The notes beneath the pieces were generated by a model. That model searched no databases. It was given only the letters and a program-made list of their open reading frames with translations, and was not told the origin of the DNA. Source: Coturnix japonica (taxonomy: Eukaryota; Chordata; Aves; Galliformes; Phasianidae). Taken from it: a stretch of DNA of 64,000 bases. This document shows, piece after piece, positions 1 to 10,181 of the stretch. The stretch's first letter is position 1; every line of letters starts with the position of its first letter. The stretch covers positions 19,684,470 to 19,748,469 of the forward strand of contig NC_029521.1 of assembly GCF_001577835.2 (NCBI RefSeq), given 5' to 3'. A program made the translations under genes and the position numbers.

Positions 1-6
1 AATAAA
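1..6 (+). terminator. Polyadenylation signal of an upstream gene (probably LDB1)
   Basis: The window opens with AATAAA, followed about 15-20 bases later by a plausible cleavage context (TTTCAG, then GT-containing sequence). In human, LDB1 lies next to HPS6 and converges on it; in this window's orientation LDB1 would be on the + strand and end here. The signal is seen in the sequence. The assignment to LDB1 is inference from synteny, because no LDB1 coding sequence is inside the window. Confidence 0.45.
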
Positions 7-698
7 ACAACTTTTCGGTTTCAGGCTGTCCCGAGCACTTATTTCTGAGCCCAGGGCCTGTGGGTGCCACGTGCAGGTGCCAAGGTGTGACCCCAAACCT
101 TTGAGGTTTCAGCTCCTGGGTGGCTGCACTGGGGGGCACTTCAGCCTTCACCACCCCCCACCCTGGCCATGAGCACCAGGAAACAGCTTAGGGATGTTCC
201 TGCACAGGGTGTCAGCACCAGGAAGGGGATGAGCACCGTGTGCCTCCACACCCTGGGGTAAAGCAGCCGGAAAAAAATCTACCCTAAAACCTCTGGGTAG
301 TCCCATGGCAGCCCCTACGCTGAACAAGCCAAGTTTATGCAGTTTTTTCCCTGTTTATTTTTTCCTTAGGATATTGCATCCTTTCCTGTCTCAGGGCCCA
401 CGCTGAGCTAGAGGGAACTGCGGGCACCCAGCGCTGGGTGGGGAGCAGGAGGGGAGCCACCAAGCTGCCTCCAACCCATGGCAGTGAGAGCTGCAGTGGG
501 GCAGGGCATGGGGGGATGGCTCAGGTACGGCTCCCCAGCACCTGTCCCAGAGCGAGGCACCAACAGCAGCGGCTCATGCAGGATGTGGGGATGGGAAGGT
601 GATGGGGGCTCCGGGAGGGGCAGGTGTGGGGTGTTGGGATGGGATGGGCAGCAGCGGGTGGGTGAGCTCTGGGGGTCCCATGGGATCGCGCTTGGGAC
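7..698. other. Intergenic or 5' flank upstream of PROM3
   Basis: GC-rich sequence between the upstream polyadenylation signal and the first candidate PROM3 exon. Short open frames occur on both strands but look like products of GC-rich composition: they are proline, glycine and arginine rich and match no family I recognise. It probably includes the PROM3 promoter and 5' UTR. I see no clear TATA box and cannot place the transcription start. Confidence 0.5.
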
Positions 699-756
699 AT
701 GCTGCTGCTGCTGGTGGTGGCCCTGACCCGGACACGGGATGGCCAGGAGCCAGGCG
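699..756 (+). other. PROM3: Candidate first coding exon of PROM3 (signal peptide)
   Basis: An ATG at 699 with G at -3 opens [15 protein letters not shown], a short hydrophobic stretch. A GT at 757 ends it in phase 1, which joins correctly to the acceptor at 1071-1073 and keeps the whole gene in frame. Prominins carry an N-terminal signal peptide. Against it: the donor GTGGCT is weak, the hydrophobic core is only about eight residues and there is no basic n-region. The alternative is initiation at the ATG at 1082, or a first exon further upstream. Confidence 0.4.
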
Positions 757-3700
757 GTGGCTGGGACAGGGTGGGGCGATACATTTACCAGTGCAGGGCT
801 TTTCAGTCACTGGGCTGAAACTGAAACGAGCTGCAGGGCCAGGCCAGGCGTTAGCTGTGCGGCGGAGCAACGCAGGACACAGTAAGTGCTTTATCCCCAC
901 CTTTCCCCCCAGAGCCCCTCTGCTTCCCCCTGGGCGCACCACTCTGCCAACACCCCTCCCGTATCCCAACCCCAGGCTGTGGGATGTGGGATATTTCCCC
1001 CGCGTTTCCTGCTCGGGGATGGGTGGCAGGGTGTGAAGTAGCTGTGCCACCTCCTCGTCCCCTCTCTGCTCAGGTGCCGCCATGGAGCTGGGGAACATCT
1101 CGCAGCCCGTGTACGGCCCCGGCCTCGAGGAGCCGAGCAGCAACACGCCGGGGCTGGTCCGCATGGTGCACGGCTTCCTGCGCATGGTGCAGCCCCACGG
1201 CCTCCCCTTGGGTGCGTGCAGGGGGTCCCTGGGCCACCTGAGTCATCTGTGGTGGGGTCGGGAGGGTTTCACATTGTGTCACGCAGCACAGAGGCAACCC
1301 ATAATGGGTCCATAGGAGAAGGTAGGGCAGGACCTGGAAGTGGAGCAAACAGCACAGGGGGGGACTTTGCCCCCGTCCATGCAGAATACTTTATTACCAT
1401 CCCAGGTGTCACGTGCACACTGCCAGCGTGATGTCAGAGCATCCCCTGGAGCCTCCAAAACAGACAGTTTGGGACTGATGATGCTGCCCCTGGGTGCCAA
1501 AGGGCTGCGTGGGGCCACAGCCGGGGAGGGACAGTCGGAAGGGGAAAGGTGCCAGCATGCGCTGCCCAGAGCCACCAAGCTGGGTGGTGCTGAGTCCCAG
1601 AGCTGTGTTAGGGTTAGGGTTGGAGTTAGGGCTGGGGTTGGAGTTAGGGCTGGGGTTAGGGCGGGTGCCCTCTCACGACCCTTTTTGCTCCCTGTCCCCA
1701 GAGCTAATAGCAGATCTGGCACAGACACAGAACGAGGTGGAGACCGAGGAGCTTATAAAGGAGGTGAGCGTGCAGCCGGGGTGCCGAGTCCCATCCCACC
1801 CCACGGGATCCTCGAAGGTCCGGGGGTGTCAGCCTCGTGCCTTTCTCCCTCTCACAGGTTCTACTTTACGAGCTGGGCTTCCTGGTGTGCGCTGCCATCG
1901 GGCTGCTCTTCGTGGTGGTGGTGCCCGTGGTGGGATGCTGCTTCTGCTGCTGCCGATGCTGCGGGCGCTGCGGGGGTCGCATGTCCCAGAAGCGGGACCG
2001 GTGGACGCGCAGCCGACGCCGTGTGCTGTACAGCGCCGTGCTGCTGGTGTCGGCGCTCGTGCTGTGAGTCGGCCGGGCCTCGCCAGGAAGCCGCCGCTCT
2101 TTGCAGGAGCGGCTCCGGCGCGGAGGGACAAAGGAGAGGAAGCGGTGGCGGTGGGGAGCGGGCCCGAGGGGCAGAGCCCTTCCCGGCAGCTTCGCAGCGG
2201 GGCTCCGCGCGTCTCCCCGTAGCGGGAGGGGCGGGGTTGGGCGCGGATGCGTCCCCGTGCACGTCCCGCAGGGTCCCTCGTTGGGGTCTCAGCGGCGCGT
2301 TCTGCATTTGGAGGGGCCGGGCGAGGACGTCGGTTCGCCGCTCCTCCCGCTGAGCCCACCGCCCGTTTCCTACAGGGCCGGCGATGTGTGCGCCTCCATC
2401 AGCAGCGTCCGCTTCTCGCAGTCCGTGAGAAGCGCCTTCCTCAACATCGACAGCACCGTGCACGACCTCCGCTCGTACCTGCTTTCCATCCCCCAGGCAC
2501 GCTGCATCCCCAGCGGGGCACGAGGGGGGGCAGCCCCGGGGCTGAGGGTGGAGGGGGGTCCCCAAGGAGTCCCCACCCCACTCTGATGCCCCATCTCTTC
2601 CCCTGCAGCAAGTCAGCTTTGTCATCGACAGCAGCAACGTCCCGTTGGGCAACACCAATAACAGCCTGCAGAGTGAGTGTGCACAGTGATGGGGGGATTT
2701 GGGGATGGCTGGGGATGCTGGGCTGGCATGGCCCTGTTTCCTGGACTCCAGCACATTGCTGTGGGATGAGGTTTGGGGTGAGGGCAGTGCTTCCAGCAGC
2801 TCCCCTGCAAGGCACGGGCTGCTCAGTGCAGTCCAAGGGGGGTCCTGCACTGACAGCTCCCCCCAATCTCCACAGACATCGGGCCCCTCCTGGGCGGCAG
2901 CATCGCCTCCAGGATCAGGAGCAGCACGGATGAGGCAGTGGGATCCCTGCACAGCCTTCTGGGAGGTGATGTCCCACTGACTCTGAGGGAGCATTGGGGA
3001 ACACTGGGGGGATATGGGGGCTGAGGGCTGGGCTGGGGGCGCACGTGGAGCTTTGGAAAAGGCCCCTGGGGAGGGGTATGCCTGCCCATCCCCACTCTGG
3101 GTGGAACACTGGCACTTTGGGGTGTATTTCTGGATGTCCCTTGCTGCCTCTTCAGCGATGGAGATGCTGGCGTCCACCTTTGGCACCATCAACAGCACCC
3201 GCCAACGCCTGGAGGAGCTACAGGGCACCTATGATGGGCAGCTGGGCACACTGCGAGAGAGCATCAAGAGCACCCTGCAGCGCTGCGGGCAGCCCTGCAG
3301 CACCACCTCACCCAACGGTGTGGCCTTCAGGGCCAACTACAGCACAGTGAGTTCTGGGGGGACACGGGTGTCCCCCACCTCCCTGCCCAGTCTGCGGCCC
3401 CCTCACCCTGAGCTGTGCCTGCAGGTGCCCGGTGTGGAGCAGCAGCTGGAGGCGCTGCGGGATGTGCTGGACAGTGGCATAGAGGGGGACTTGGAGGTGA
3501 GGGGTTGCATTGGGGGAGTGTGAAGGGCTGCACAGAGGGAAGGGCAGGGTGGGTGCCTGAGGCTGGGGGAGTGCACAAGTCCTGTGCTGTCCATGGATGG
3601 CTGGGAGGGGGTTGGGAGCTGAATGCTGTCCCTGTGCAGGTGATCAGCGTGCTGGAGCAGACCCCCAGAAAGGTGCAAGAGCAGTCTCAGGACATGGTGA

Positions 3701-6700
3701 CACGTAAGCAGGGCCACCATGCTAATGTTTGGCCATGGAGACCAAGCATACCATCCTCTCCTTGGGTTCCTGCTGACCCTGAAGAGCAGGGTGTAGGTGG
3801 CCACTCCATCACCAACCCATCCTTGCCCCCATGCCCTGCAGGGACCCAGGAGCAGCTGGGTCACATCAGGCAGAAGATTCGCGACATGCAGGACCAGATG
3901 CCTCTGCAAAATGTGGAGGAGAGTGTCGGGAACCTGGTGAACCAAACCAGTGCCTGGCTGGGGGAAAACCAGAACACCATCACCAACTTGGATGGGATCA
4001 GGTAGGGGGGCTGCTCCATCTACCCCCCATCCCTGGGCATTCCCCTCTTGTTGGGCTCTGAGCCCAAACTGTCCCCATCCTCCTGCTCCAGGTGGGGCGT
4101 GTGTGTCCTGCTGTGCTGCATGGTGCTGCTGGTGGTCCTGTGCAACACCTGCGGGCTGCTGCTGGGACCGCTGGGGCACAAGGAGAGCACGCCGCCCACC
4201 CAGCGCGGCTGCCTCTCCAACACTGGAGGGAACTTCTTCATGGCGTGAGTGAGGCTCCCAGGCAGGGATGTGGGTGGGGGTGTGCAGGCTGCACGCTCCC
4301 TGTGCTGATGAAGCTCTGTCCCACAGAGGGGTGGGCTTCAGCTTCATCTTCTCCTGGCTGCTGATGCTGCTGGTGCTGCTCACCTTCTTCCTGGGAGGGA
4401 ACATCTATATGTTGGTCTGTGAGTCCTGGCGCAGCCAGCAGCTCTTCCAGGTGGGCTCCCCTCTCCTCTGCTTTCACCCAGGGCTGGGGCAGCTTTGAGG
4501 GCTCTCCCTGGTCTCTCACCCTGCACCATGACTGGTTGCTCCATTCTTTCCCTGGGACCCAGCTGGTGGATAGCCCCGGCCTCATCCCTGGCTTCAACTT
4601 CTCGGAGGTGCTGGGTGACGAGAGTGGCACCGTCAACTTCTCGCAGATCTACAGGTGGGCACAGCTATGGGGCACAGCTATGGGGCACAGCTATGGGGCA
4701 CAGCTATGGGCAGCTCCCCCAGCGTGGGTCCCTCTGGGCCTGGAGCTTGTCCTGGGACTGTGTGCAGGGAAGGAGTGAGGTGTCCCCTGGGTGAGGACAT
4801 GCCCTGAGGGGGCACCTGGCTCAATCCCAGCCCTGTGCCCAATCCCACAGGCAGTGCCAGCAAGATGCTGCCCTATGGCAGACGCTGCACCTGGACCAGA
4901 GGGTGTCCTTGGATGAGCTCCTGAACATCAGCCAGGTGAGTGCCAAGGGGGGACACAACACAGGTAGGGGCACGGGGCTGGCACTGTATCAAGCCACTCC
5001 TCATGGCACCCCTTACCCTGCAGTACACAGAGAAGATCTCAGTGGATTTCCAGAAGCTGAACATCACCCTGACCCCCTTCTCTGTGCTGAACGAGAGCCA
5101 GAGGGAGCTGCTGCTGAATGCCTGCCGCGATGCACAGCCCCCCAACTTCACCCACACCCTGCAGCAGGTGTGGGGCTGCACTGGGATTGGGGGTCTGAGC
5201 ACTCTCCCCTATGCTATGGGGTCCTGGCTCCATCCTGCCCCATGGGGATGGGGTGCAGCCCTGCTCACCCCCACCCTGCCTCAGCACTGTGCCTTTCCCA
5301 GCTGGATCAGGGCATCACGGTGGGCAGCCTGCAGGATCTGGCCGTGGAGCTGGAGCAGCTGGTGCACAACGCGGTGAGACCCTGTCCTCAGGGCTGAGGG
5401 GTGTCCCCTGGCTGGGGGTTGTGGGGAGAGGAGCCCCCTGTGCTCCAGAGCAGGTGAGGGCTGGCTGTGGGATTTCTGCTATCTGGTGGGCACTGCTGAG
5501 AGCCTCTGCCTGCAGGGCACAAATGTGCAGGAGGAGCTGAAGGCAGAAGCTGCTGAGCTGTGGGAGATGGACAAGAAGCTGAACAACAGCTTCTCAGGGC
5601 TGCTGGTGAGTGATACCGGGAAGGGGAAGGTGCCCTGCTGGGTTGTTGGAGTGAGCCATGGGGAACACAGCTCCGTTTCTCTCTCCATCATCCCCAGAAA
5701 ACCCTGAAGGAGAACATCCATCTGGCGCAGAGCCAGGCTGCCCAGCTCGAGGTGAGCCACACATGGGGTAACCCTGCTCCTACACTCCCAATTATGGGGC
5801 TAACACACATCTTGGGGCACATCGGGGCTGTTTTATGGGACATGGAGTGGCCCTGTTGGTATGGCAGCTCAGAGATGCCGCATCTCACTGCGGCATGGGG
5901 TTGGGAAGATGCAGAAACCCCGCTACCCCATCGTGCTGCTGACAGCTCCTTTTGTCTCAGGCACAGACAAACTCCACGTTGGACAAAGCCAGCACCACAC
6001 AGGAGTTCCTGGGGAGGGAGATGGGGAACATCATCAAGAATGTGAGCTCACTTTGCCCCGCTGCAGGGCACCTGGGGGGATGTGACTGGATTGGCCCCAC
6101 TGACACCCCACCTTGCAGGGATGCCATGCAGTGCCCAGAGGTCCCCCGTGCCCCCATGTGCCCCCACTTCTGGCAAGGGGTCTGGCAGTGTCTTGCAGCC
6201 CCATTGCTGCCGGATTGAGGTGGCATGTTGGTTCCGATCCTGGCACAGAGGGGATGTGGGGCACAGCATGGGCTGGAGGTGCAGCATCCCCGCTCTCTCT
6301 CTGCCTTCCCACAGGAGACCTGGGCCTTTCTAGAACAGTTGCTGGGCTTCTTTGAGACCTATATTGACTGGGCCAAGATCAGTGTGAGTGAGCCTGACCT
6401 GGCTGGGCATGGGGATGGGTGGTGAGGTTTGGAGGACCACAATGTGACCTGTCCCAATTGTATCCCCAGCTGAGGACGGACATGGCACGCTGCAAGCCCA
6501 TAGCCCAGAGCCTGGATAACGTGGAGGCCATCGCCTGTGACCACATCCTGGACTCTATGGTGAGACGGGTGTCACAAATGTGGGGTGGAAGATGGTGCTG
6601 ATGGGGTGGCTGATGGCTATTCCTTGCTCCTAGAATGCCTTCTGGTTCAGCCTGGGCTGGTGCACTGTGTTTCTGCTGCCCAGCATCATCCTGTCCGTGC

Positions 6701-7204
6701 GACTCGCCAAGTTCTACCGCCGCATGGACATCGATGACAGTTACAGGTGAGGATCTGCCCCACCACGGTGCTGGTCTGGGGGTCTGCTCTGCAAACCATC
6801 CCTCAGCAGAACTGCAGTGGGGCTAAAGGAGCCGTGTGCTGCTGGAGCAGTGATGCTCGGGGACAGCAGAACTCTGTGGGCTGCGCTGTGCCCAGACGAG
6901 GTGGCTGGAATGGAAGGACTGTCACACCCTACAGCCCCCATACCTTCCTTGTGTGCTCTGGGAGAGCCCCATCCAGCAGCATGGTGCTGGGCTGGGCTCT
7001 CAAGAAGCACTTCTGTCCCATTGACACTGTCCCATCTTTTTCCTTTCCCCTAGGAATGAAGCTGTGGAGATGTAAGTAGTTGTGCTGGGTCCCTACTTGG
7101 GGTAAATCCTGGGGCAGGGCTGGGGGTGACACAGGTGCCCTTGATTTTGCAGAGGACCCGCATTCAACCTGTACAAAATCCCCCGGCCAGCTACAAGGCA
7201 TTAG
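699..7204 (+). CDS. PROM3: Prominin-3, five-transmembrane glycoprotein (25 spliced exons)
   Basis: Prominins are cholesterol-binding pentaspan proteins of microvilli, cilia and other plasma-membrane protrusions. Exons read as: 699-756, 1074-1211, 1702-1763, 1858-2063, 2376-2496, 2609-2672, 2876-2965, 3156-3346, 3425-3496, 3640-3703, 3842-4001, 4092-4244, 4327-4450, 4563-4654, 4851-4935, 5024-5167, 5302-5373, 5516-5605, 5698-5751, 5961-6041, 6315-6383, 6470-6559, 6634-6746, 7054-7071, 7153-7204. They sum to 2463 nt, or 820 residues, with all phases agreeing; known prominins have about 830-865. TM1 (about residues 90-112) is followed by the family's cysteine-rich loop [16 protein letters not shown]2 is near 137-156, TM3 near 410-434, TM4 near 461-484 and TM5 near 762-785, followed by LAKFYRRMD. 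The two large loops carry about a dozen N-glycosylation sequons (NST, NYS, NQT, NFS, NIT, NFT). PROM1 and PROM2 lie elsewhere in vertebrates; the HPS6 neighbour favours PROM3. Exon 1, one GC donor and the C-terminus are the least certain parts. Confidence 0.88.
1606..1663 (+). repeat. Degenerate telomere-like (TTAGGG) tract in PROM3 intron 2
   Basis: About 58 bases of interrupted GTTAGGG, GGGTTGGA and GGGCTGGG units, with a higher-order period of about 18 bases (GTTGGAGTTAGGGCTGGG repeated). It lies wholly in the intron between the second and third coding exons, about 40 bases from the acceptor. It resembles an interstitial telomeric repeat or a G-rich minisatellite and could form G-quadruplexes. 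Confidence 0.7.
2497..2498 (+). other. PROM3: Probable GC donor of PROM3 intron 5
   Basis: The exon ends CCCCAG and is followed by GCACGC, not GT. Joining here to the acceptor at 2607-2608 gives [11 protein letters not shown] in phase 0, the length expected from human prominin-1 (ETPAQIKYLVD). An in-frame GT donor (AGG/GTGGAG at 2548) would add 17 residues. The GC-AG reading suits the family better. Confidence 0.6.
4660..4711 (+). repeat. 13-bp tandem repeat in PROM3 intron 14
   Basis: Four direct copies of CACAGCTATGGGG, the last ending in C, begin six bases after the exon end at 4654. The copies are nearly identical, so length variation between individuals is likely. It is intronic and does not enter the coding sequence. 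Confidence 0.9.
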
Positions 7205-7570
7205 CCTCCATCCCCACGGCACAGGCACTGAGGATACTGAACATGACAGCTCTGCCTGCTGCACCATCTCCCTTAGTGCTGGGAGCCCCCCCCCACTTCC
7301 CAATAAGTGGACACGTGCTGCAGCTGGGAGGCAGCCTGCAGAGGGGAGGTGTGCCCTTTGCACTGGAGCAGCAGAGCGCCTCCCCCATGGCTTATTGCAG
7401 CTATGCTGTAGTGTGGGGTTGGGCCAGGATCCCCCCCACCATGTGCACAAAGGCAGATGCTGCTGGTTGAGGGGAACCTGCTTACCCAAGCCCTTCACTC
7501 CATAAGAAATGTGAGTATTTATCTGTGCAGGGAGCCTGACTCTCCAATGCTGTGATTTGGTGTGTAAAGC

Positions 7571-7576
7571 AATAAA
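7571..7576 (+). terminator. PROM3: PROM3 polyadenylation signal
   Basis: AATAAA about 370 bases after the stop codon at 7202-7204. About 20 bases downstream is a CA cleavage site followed by GGTGTGAGG, a typical GT-rich downstream element. It ends the PROM3 3' UTR. Confidence 0.75.
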
Positions 7577-7599
7577 TGAGGTGACCGCATATCACAGGT

Positions 7600-9147
7600 G
7601 TGAGGTAGCTCTGTGCACTTTTCTCCCTGACATCATGGTCAGGTGTGCAAAGAGGGGCTCTGGGGCACTTGGTTCCCTGCTGCGGCACAAGCTGGGACTG
7701 TGCTTAGAGGGCTCTTGAATTGCAATTGAGCCCCTACCCTGCCAACTGCGGGAGACCAGCCTGGAGCCTGAGCCAGCCCATGGGACCAAACAGGGGCTGC
7801 TTCCTGAGGACCACTGTCAGCTGGGCCAGGTGTTGTCCCAGCATGGTGCAGGGCCCTCCCTAAGTGCTGCAGATCAGGAGCTGCTCAGTGCAAGAGGCTG
7901 CAGGTCAGTGCTCTGTTCCTTGGTGATTCTGGTGCTCTCCAGAGTGAAGGTTTCCTCCTGGATGGGACTTGGTGAAGGTCCCCATGTGCTGCTCCCCACC
8001 CCTGCCCGTCCCCTGGAGCTGCATGTTATGGGCTGTGTGTGCTGGCTGCTGTGCTGCTCCTTGGCTGAAGCTCTGAGGCCATTCCAGAGGCTGGGCTGGG
8101 AGGCATGCGTGCACAGCCTGACTCATTTCCTTCAATGCAAAGTACAACCCTTATCACTGGGAGTGATGAGCCGGAGCTGGCCAGCTGGCCCTCCACTAAG
8201 TACACCTGCTTTACCCTTTTGCTTCTGACCTTCCAGAAGCTCCTTTTTCCTTCAGGAGCTACCTAAGCCTGTGCCAGCCTTACCTCCTGCTGTCTGCCTT
8301 GGCACAGCTCCTGACCATAAGCAGAGCCCCGTGTCTACCTGTTGCCCTGCACAACCTTTGCCAACACACGGCAGCATCCCATTCCCTGGGGCTGCAGCTC
8401 CATCAGCAACCGTGGCCCATTCCCTCCCTCCTCCTCCCTTCTGCCCAGCCCTGGAGCCCACGGCAGCGTCAGATGGTGCGGCAGCTGCTTGGGGAAGAGG
8501 CGAGGGCTGCTCACAGTGGTGCCACCAGGGCCTTGCATGCTCTGCTTTCACTGGGCTCACGTGAACGGCAGCTGGGAGAAGGCAGCACCCCATGGCTGCA
8601 GCACAAGGTCCAGCCTGAGGCAGGGCTGCCCGGTAACCAGCCCGCCTCCAGGGAACCGTTGCAGTGGTTCCTCTTCCCCATTGCCAGGGCTGTGTTCTTT
8701 CTTTACTTCCACCACAGGGACTTTCCACAGCTCAGCCCCCATCTGGGGGAGGAACTGGCACATCGCTGCATTAGGACACAGCAGGGTCCCTCCAAGGCAG
8801 CTCTGCCACTGCAGGAGCAGGACACCCTGCTGCTGATTTCCCAGCTGGGAACAAAGGGATGAGCCACAGCTTTAGAGAAAATCCCTCCTTTTGCTACCCC
8901 AGTGTAGGGCCAGCCACAGCTCCCCTGACACCCACCCAGGGGCCTTTGGGGGTGCCCACAGCACCAAAACCCACAGGCTGTGCAGCACAGATGGCCTTCC
9001 AAGCTCCCAGCAACGTGTGGCCTTCAGGCTGCCGTCCCACTGGGAGCCAAGCTTGGCTCCCACTCAGCAGGAGCGAACGCAAACTGCCCTCCTCCCTTGC
9101 TTGCACCCTCACAGCATTCACCACTGCCCAGCAGCGCTTTAGGAACC
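7600..9147. other. Intergenic stretch between convergent PROM3 and HPS6
   Basis: About 1.5 kb separating two convergent 3' ends. A + strand frame of 187 codons (8299-8862) and several shorter ones exist, but they show no family features and alternate frames are equally open, as expected from GC-rich sequence. I see no repeat or RNA gene here. Confidence 0.6.
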
Positions 9148-9153
9148 TTTATT
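9148..9153 (-). terminator. HPS6: Probable HPS6 polyadenylation signal
   Basis: TTTATT on the + strand reads AATAAA on the - strand, about 1.03 kb beyond the HPS6 stop codon. It is the first canonical signal I see downstream of the gene, and would give a long 3' UTR at about 9,130-10,181. Confidence 0.55.
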
Positions 9154-10181
9154 TTTAAAATGAGTCTGCCTTCTCCACTTGACCCCACTCTGAAGAGGAA
9201 TAATGCAGGCGAACGTTCCCCATCCGCTCCCAGCCTGGCACAGCACCAGATGGCTCCATGGCTGGGGGGTCCCTTTGCACCACGGCCGGGGGCTATTTGA
9301 GCACCGAGGACAGGCTGGAACCTGCATCTTCCTGCACGGCTGCTCTCACGTTACGCTGACTTTGCAAACAGAGGCACAATGTGAGCCAGACAACCCTGAC
9401 AAAGCCCCTTTGTGTGCAAAGGGCAAAGGTAGGAGAGATGGGGACGGAGGCCCTGGCATCCTGCTGCATAATCTAAGCTTCCACAAAGGAAAGGGTGAGG
9501 CAGCGCCAGCCCCAAGCTTGCCCGGGCTGCTGCCAGCTTCTCAGCTCGGAAGAGAATTCGGGTACCGGCTGGGATGGAGAGATAAGGGAATTAGGCTGCT
9601 CTCCTCAGCTAAGTAGCTGCAATTGGTCACAGCTGCAGGGCTGCTCCCAGAGGAATTGCAGGAGATGGAGCGCTGCAGCTGCCAGTGCATGCTGGGCCTC
9701 CAGTGTCACCGAGCTGTGCTGCTCTGGCATCTTGCCGAGCCCAGGGCAGTGACTCAATGACCCCACTGCAAGGAACAGGCAGAGCCTGGAGGCATCACCC
9801 CACTTGCTATGCACAGAGTGGGGGAAAGGCTGTGTTTGCCCCAGACCACCACTCCCAGAGGACTGGAAGACTATAGAAGTGAAGTTATAAAGAGTCAAGC
9901 AAACCAAAACCAAAGTGTTTTGGGCAGGCTCTGCAGTCCTGTGATGCAGCCAGTGCTTTCATTTACAAATGCACCTGGCATTTGCTCCTCCACACGGGCA
10001 CAAACAATTGCACTTGCAAGAAACAACCAGAAAGCCTGCCCTGCCATCAGGTGAGACACCCAACTCCAGCCCCCCTGGACTCAAGGCTTCAAACGGAGCA
10101 GGCAAAGCATGGCTTCCTGGAGTGGACGTGGCTTTCCCCTTCCCTCACATCCAAGGACTGGATCCCATTGTGCTTTCCCCT

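Noticed and set aside
1861-3228. A 455-codon open frame on the - strand
   Set aside because: It lies antisense to the PROM3 exons and introns, is low in complexity and matches no family; it arises from high GC.
3403-4404. A 333-codon open frame on the - strand
   Set aside because: Same reason: antisense to PROM3 exons whose splice sites and protein identity are clear.
699-7204. Assignment of the prominin to PROM1 or PROM2
   Set aside because: Those genes lie in other neighbourhoods in vertebrates; HPS6/ARMH3 synteny fits a separate paralogue. A tree is still needed.
8299-8862. A 187-codon + strand frame in the intergenic region
   Set aside because: No domain, no splice context, and neighbouring frames are equally open. 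Could be tested with RNA data but is unsupported here.
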